From the NCBI GenBank assembly GCA_022836615.1, contig MU405346.1:43898-107897 (forward strand): a stretch of 64,000 nt of DNA, given 5' to 3'. Within the stretch, counting starts at the first letter, position 1; each line of letters begins with the position of its first letter. Below are positions 60,771-64,000 of the stretch, in pieces. The position numbers and the translations under genes are program-made. The notes beneath the pieces were generated by a model. That model saw only the letters and a list, made by a program, of their open reading frames with translations. It did no database searches and had not been told where the DNA came from. The DNA is from Annulohypoxylon bovei var. microspora. Its lineage: Eukaryota > Ascomycota > Sordariomycetes > Xylariales > Hypoxylaceae.

Positions 60771-61699
60771 ATTTAATAAAGTTATTATTAATTAAATGTA
60801 ATTATGAAATATATAATAAAAAGCTTTTAATGATTATTAAATTAATAAAAACATGGTAAAAAAAGTTATAAAAAATGGTTAAACCTTTTATAATTTTTAT
60901 AAATTATAAAAACTTAAAATATTTTATAATTATTTGCAAATTAAATGAACGTTAAGTACGTTAAAAGTAAACTTTATTAAGATTTAACTTTATTATAAAA
61001 TATTAAATTAATAAAAAAATAAAATAATTTAATGCTTTATTAAAATAAAATTAAAATATCCCGGCAAATTAAAAAAACGAAAAGGTAATAAATTATATAT
61101 AACATTTATTTAAATAAAAATGGTTACCTTTAATAAAGACGATAATAATAAACATTTAAATGTTTTTAATAAATGTTATTAAAGTGTTAAAAAAAAGGGT
61201 AACATCGGATTAAAGCCCCGTAATTATATTTACCGGAAAAAAAATCTTTTATAATAAAAATTTATAAGCTTTATAAAATTAAAAGGTTATTAAGGATATG
61301 AATTTTAAAACGATTTATAAAGTTATTAATAAAAACGATTATTGTTTTTTATTAACTTTTAAAAATTATAAGGTTTTAATTATTAAATGTGGTTTAAACG
61401 ATAAAAAAGCCATGTCGTTTAAAGAATAAACGTGGATATTAAATTAAAAGCCTTTTAAAATAATTATAATTTAAAATGTTTATAATTTTTACGTCATGGG
61501 TTATTTAAAAAGGGATAATATTATTACGATCGCTTTAAAATCCTTTTATTAATTAATTATAAAATAAAATATATAAAAGTTTTATAAAAATTATAATATT
61601 TATAATTAAGTTTACATTTAATGAATTTAACGAAAAAGGTTATTAAAACCTTTATTTATTTTTAATCGTTACTTTTTAAAATTATTTATTAATTTTATA

Positions 61700-62290
61700 A
61701 TAAAAATGTTGGTAAAAAAAAAAAAAAACCTTTGGTATTTAATGGTGGTCATTTACCGGTTATTAAAATAAATTTTATTAAAAGTAATAAATATTATAAA
61801 AGTTAAAACGTGTACTATAAAACTTATATATATTTACGTTAAATATTACGGCCTTTTTACGACGGTAATATTAAATCGAAAAAATAATTAAATGAGCACA
61901 TTTTAAATAAAACTTTATAAATTAATAAAAGTAATATAACGTTTATCCATTACTTTTAATTTAAAAATTAATGAATCCACGGAAAAAATAAATTAAAAAA
62001 TATAAATATATTTATGGTATTTCTTAACTTACGCATAATTTAATTAATTAAAAATATTATTTATAATAATAATAACAATTAATAATCGGAACATAATAAC
62101 CAAGTTAAGCCCTTTTTATATAACGTATAAATATTATATATATTTAATTAAATAAATCGTTAATAAAACTTTAAATAAGTTATTTAAAAAATAATAAGCC
62201 ATGGATTTTATAATTAAAATTAAAAAAGTTAACAAATACATTTAAATTATTATAATTATAATTTAAAAATGTATAAAACGTATAATAAAT
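61700..62290 (+). pseudogene. Integrase core, inactivated
   Basis: In order: MVVIYRLLK (for VVVDRLSK) at about 61743, KYYGLFTTVILNRKNN (for HGLPTxIVSDRGSN) at about 61840, RLSITFNLKINESTEKIN (for RLSTAYHPQTDGQTERIN) at about 61938-61995, NNRNIITKLSPFYITY (for NNRxAxxTGLSPFYxTHG) at about 62088 and AMDFIIKIKKVNKYI at about 62199. The Asp of the SDRG motif is Asn, and two Trp positions are TAA stops, as expected from G-to-A changes. Confidence 0.8.
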
Positions 62291-62629
62291 TAATCCCGAT
62301 TAAAAGGCCTTAAATATAAAATAAATAATAAAGTTTAATTAAATTTAAAAAACATTATAACATTATAATTTAAAAAGAAATTCTTTTAATTATATGTAAA
62401 ATATAAAATAATTAAAATAATTAATTTTTATATAATAAAATTAAACGTATTTACAAGAATTTAACCATAATTTTACATTAAATTACTTAAATTAATAATT
62501 ATAAACCCGTTATTATTTTAAGTATAAAACAACGCTTAATTATTACCTTTTATTAATTAAAACAATGAAAACTTCGAATACATTATTAAAGAAATTTTAT
62601 AATTAAAAAGCAAGCGCAAAAAACGGGGC

Positions 62630-62740
62630 GTACGTAAAATAATATTAATTAAATGGAAAAGTTACGTAAAATTAATGTGGGAACCCCGGGAAAAATTAAA
62701 AAATACGGAAGTTTTAAAAACATTTTACCAATAATTTAAA
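62630..62740 (+). pseudogene. C-terminal chromodomain of the integrase
   Basis: The frame ILIKWKSYVKLMWEPREKLK at 62642-62701 followed by NTEVLKTFY matches the chromodomain core (LVKWKGYxxxTWEPxxNL, then a terminal helix). The aromatic residues Trp, Tyr and Trp are kept. A TAA follows shortly. It identifies the element as a chromovirus, a group that targets heterochromatin. Confidence 0.85.
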
Positions 62741-62789
62741 GTAAAAAATAAAATAAATAAAGAAACCTTTGCGATTATAAGCCTTAAAA

Positions 62790-62804
62790 AACGGGGGAAA
62801 AGGG
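62790..62804 (+). other. Polypurine tract
   Basis: Purine run AACGGGGGAAAAGGG (one C) directly before the 3' LTR, the normal place of the plus-strand primer of LTR retrotransposons. Confidence 0.65.
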
Positions 62805-63119
62805 TATTATTACGGGTTAAAAACCCGGAAAATTAATTAAAATAAAAATTAACATAAACTTATATTATAGTTATAAACGCGATAAACATGGGTCTTTATA
62901 ATAAAATTATTAATAACTTTAAATGGATTATAAAAATTATTAAAACACGTATAAAAGGGGTTTTTACATTAATTAACTTAATTTACATTTTTAAATATAA
63001 ATATTATAACTTTAAAAATAAAAAATTATTACTTTTCTTTTTCTTTTTCATTAATGAAAATAACCTCATTTTTAACCTTATATAACATAAATTTACCATT
63101 GTTTATAAAAACCGTCACA
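62805..63119 (+). repeat. 3' LTR of the chromovirus
   Basis: Colinear with the 5' LTR: TATTATTACGGG, GGTTAAAAACCC, ACACGTATAAAAGGGG (about 62945) and an end at CCGTCACA. The first bases differ from the 5' copy in a way not explained by RIP alone, so the left limit is uncertain by about 4 nt. Confidence 0.8.
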
Positions 63120-64000
63120 ATGATTTTATATTATTTTTTTTTATTTAAATTATTTTATTTATATATTAATAATTTTTTATATTTTATTAATATATATATA
63201 ATTTTATATTTTATTTAAAAATACGATATAATAATTAAATTTAAAACATTATAATCTTTAATTATATATTAAAAAAAACTTTAATAAAAATATTAACGTA
63301 ATAAGTTTAAAAAATTAATTAATATAAATATAATTTTTTCGTAAAATTACATTAATTTAATATACGCTTTTAAAACATTATTATTTAAAAAAAGTAAATA
63401 AAAAATATATATTATAATATATAATAATTTTATATTTATTTTAAATATAAAAATGAATATTAATTTTTGATTTTTTTAAGATTTATATAATATTATTATG
63501 TAAAAAGATATTTTTAAAATAAAAGTGATTTTATTATTTTTAATTATTAATAATTATTAAAAAATATAATTTCTTTAATACGTAATTATTTGTGATATTT
63601 ATATTTTTATATTAATAAAAGTATATTTTAAACTTTAATTAATTAATAAAAAGTTAAATATATAATTAAAATGTTAATAATAATGTTAAATAATTAATTA
63701 ATTTATTTTTAAAATATATTAAAACGTTTATTATATAACCGTTAATGTGGACTTAAGTAAGTAACATTAATAACCTGGTTTTAATAAAGTTTTAAAAATG
63801 TTATTTAAAAATGGTAACGTTAAATTTTAATAATTATTATAATTAAAAGGATTTAAAATTTTTATTATATTAATCATTTAAATATAAATATTTGTTTTAA
63901 TAATTTTAATATTTAATTTTATTTTTTTATATTTAAAATATTTTTATTATATAATTTATATTTATATATATATATATTTATTTTATTTATTTTTATATAT
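63120..64000. other. AT-rich block continuing to the window edge
   Basis: About 880 nt of very AT-rich DNA without readable features, with TA dinucleotide runs near the end. Probably the same RIP-degraded region in which the chromovirus is inserted. Confidence 0.6.

Larger units (their letters stand above)
57448..63119 (+). mobile_element. RIP-degraded Ty3/gypsy chromovirus, nearly full length
   Basis: About 5.67 kb. Two direct repeats of about 315 bp (57448-57765 and about 62805-63119) are the LTRs; they share about 80% or more by eye and differ mostly by G/A and C/T. Between them, in order and on the plus strand, are a Gag CCHC knuckle, reverse transcriptase, RNase H, integrase and a chromodomain, followed by a polypurine tract touching the 3' LTR. 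The order Gag-RT-RH-IN-chromodomain defines a chromovirus. All frames are broken by stops and a few frameshifts. No convincing target-site duplication is seen (flanks ATAAG and ATGAT). The element keeps more G and C than the block to its left, so it was probably mutated less or later. Confidence 0.85.

Noticed and set aside
62199..62250. MDFI as the first catalytic block of the integrase
   Set aside because: It follows the NNR...LSPFY block, so it corresponds to the segment after the integrase core (ADFI...VNxYI), not the MDFIVGLP block.
48256..64000. Mitochondrial DNA insertion as the cause of the AT-rich block
   Set aside because: No mitochondrial genes, tRNAs or rRNAs were recognised and a RIP-mutated nuclear LTR element with both ends lies in it.
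1..64000. CRISPR array or prokaryotic operon features
   Set aside because: The tandem arrays have units of 7-18 nt without spacers, and the genes are eukaryotic with introns.

Overview
The window is a piece of nuclear genome from a filamentous ascomycete (Pezizomycotina, most likely a Sordariomycete; I cannot name the species). The evidence is short introns of 49-124 nt with GTRNGT donors and CTAAC-type branch sites, fungal-specific gene families, and a sharp change at about 48.25 kb from gene-bearing DNA to extremely AT-rich DNA of the kind left by repeat-induced point mutation (RIP).

Left part (1-16.4 kb): a truncated DUF7708-type gene on the minus strand; a seven-exon AAA+ ATPase with an N-terminal DUF7025 region; then a likely small secondary-metabolite locus. 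That locus holds a condensation-less NRPS-like enzyme (A-T-TE), an O-methyltransferase facing it tail to tail, a seven-TM rhodopsin-like/Pth11-type membrane protein, a secreted PEBP-like protein and an AusD-type small methyltransferase. The A-T-TE architecture predicts dimerisation of two aryl alpha-keto acids, with the methyltransferases as tailoring candidates. The NRPS-like frame has no ATG where translation should start.

Middle part (17.9-45 kb): mostly housekeeping genes separated by long gene-free stretches. In order: an acidic repeat protein of unknown function, an alpha/beta hydrolase, an F-box-like protein, a mitochondrial MRS2-type Mg2+ channel, a small secreted barwin/RlpA-like protein, a NIPA-like transporter, V-ATPase subunit E (VMA4), a nuclear-type protein with a PIP-box-like N-terminus (possibly CANIN/SLF2-Nse6-like), and a DNF1/DnfA-type P4 flippase of about 1546 residues. 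I joined exons by reading splice sites; for every complete multi-exon gene the summed exon length is divisible by three.

Right part (46.2-64 kb): a 1.1-kb non-autonomous element with terminal inverted repeats, subterminal AATAATCATT motifs and several different short tandem arrays; a transition zone; then about 15.7 kb of RIP-degraded DNA. Inside it lies a nearly complete Ty3/gypsy chromovirus (about 57.45-63.12 kb) with both LTRs, a polypurine tract, a Gag zinc knuckle, reverse transcriptase, RNase H, integrase and a C-terminal chromodomain, all mutated in the RIP direction (YxDD now YMDN, integrase Asp now Asn, Trp codons now stops). The AT-rich DNA before it holds an 18-bp minisatellite and a possible minus-strand LINE remnant.
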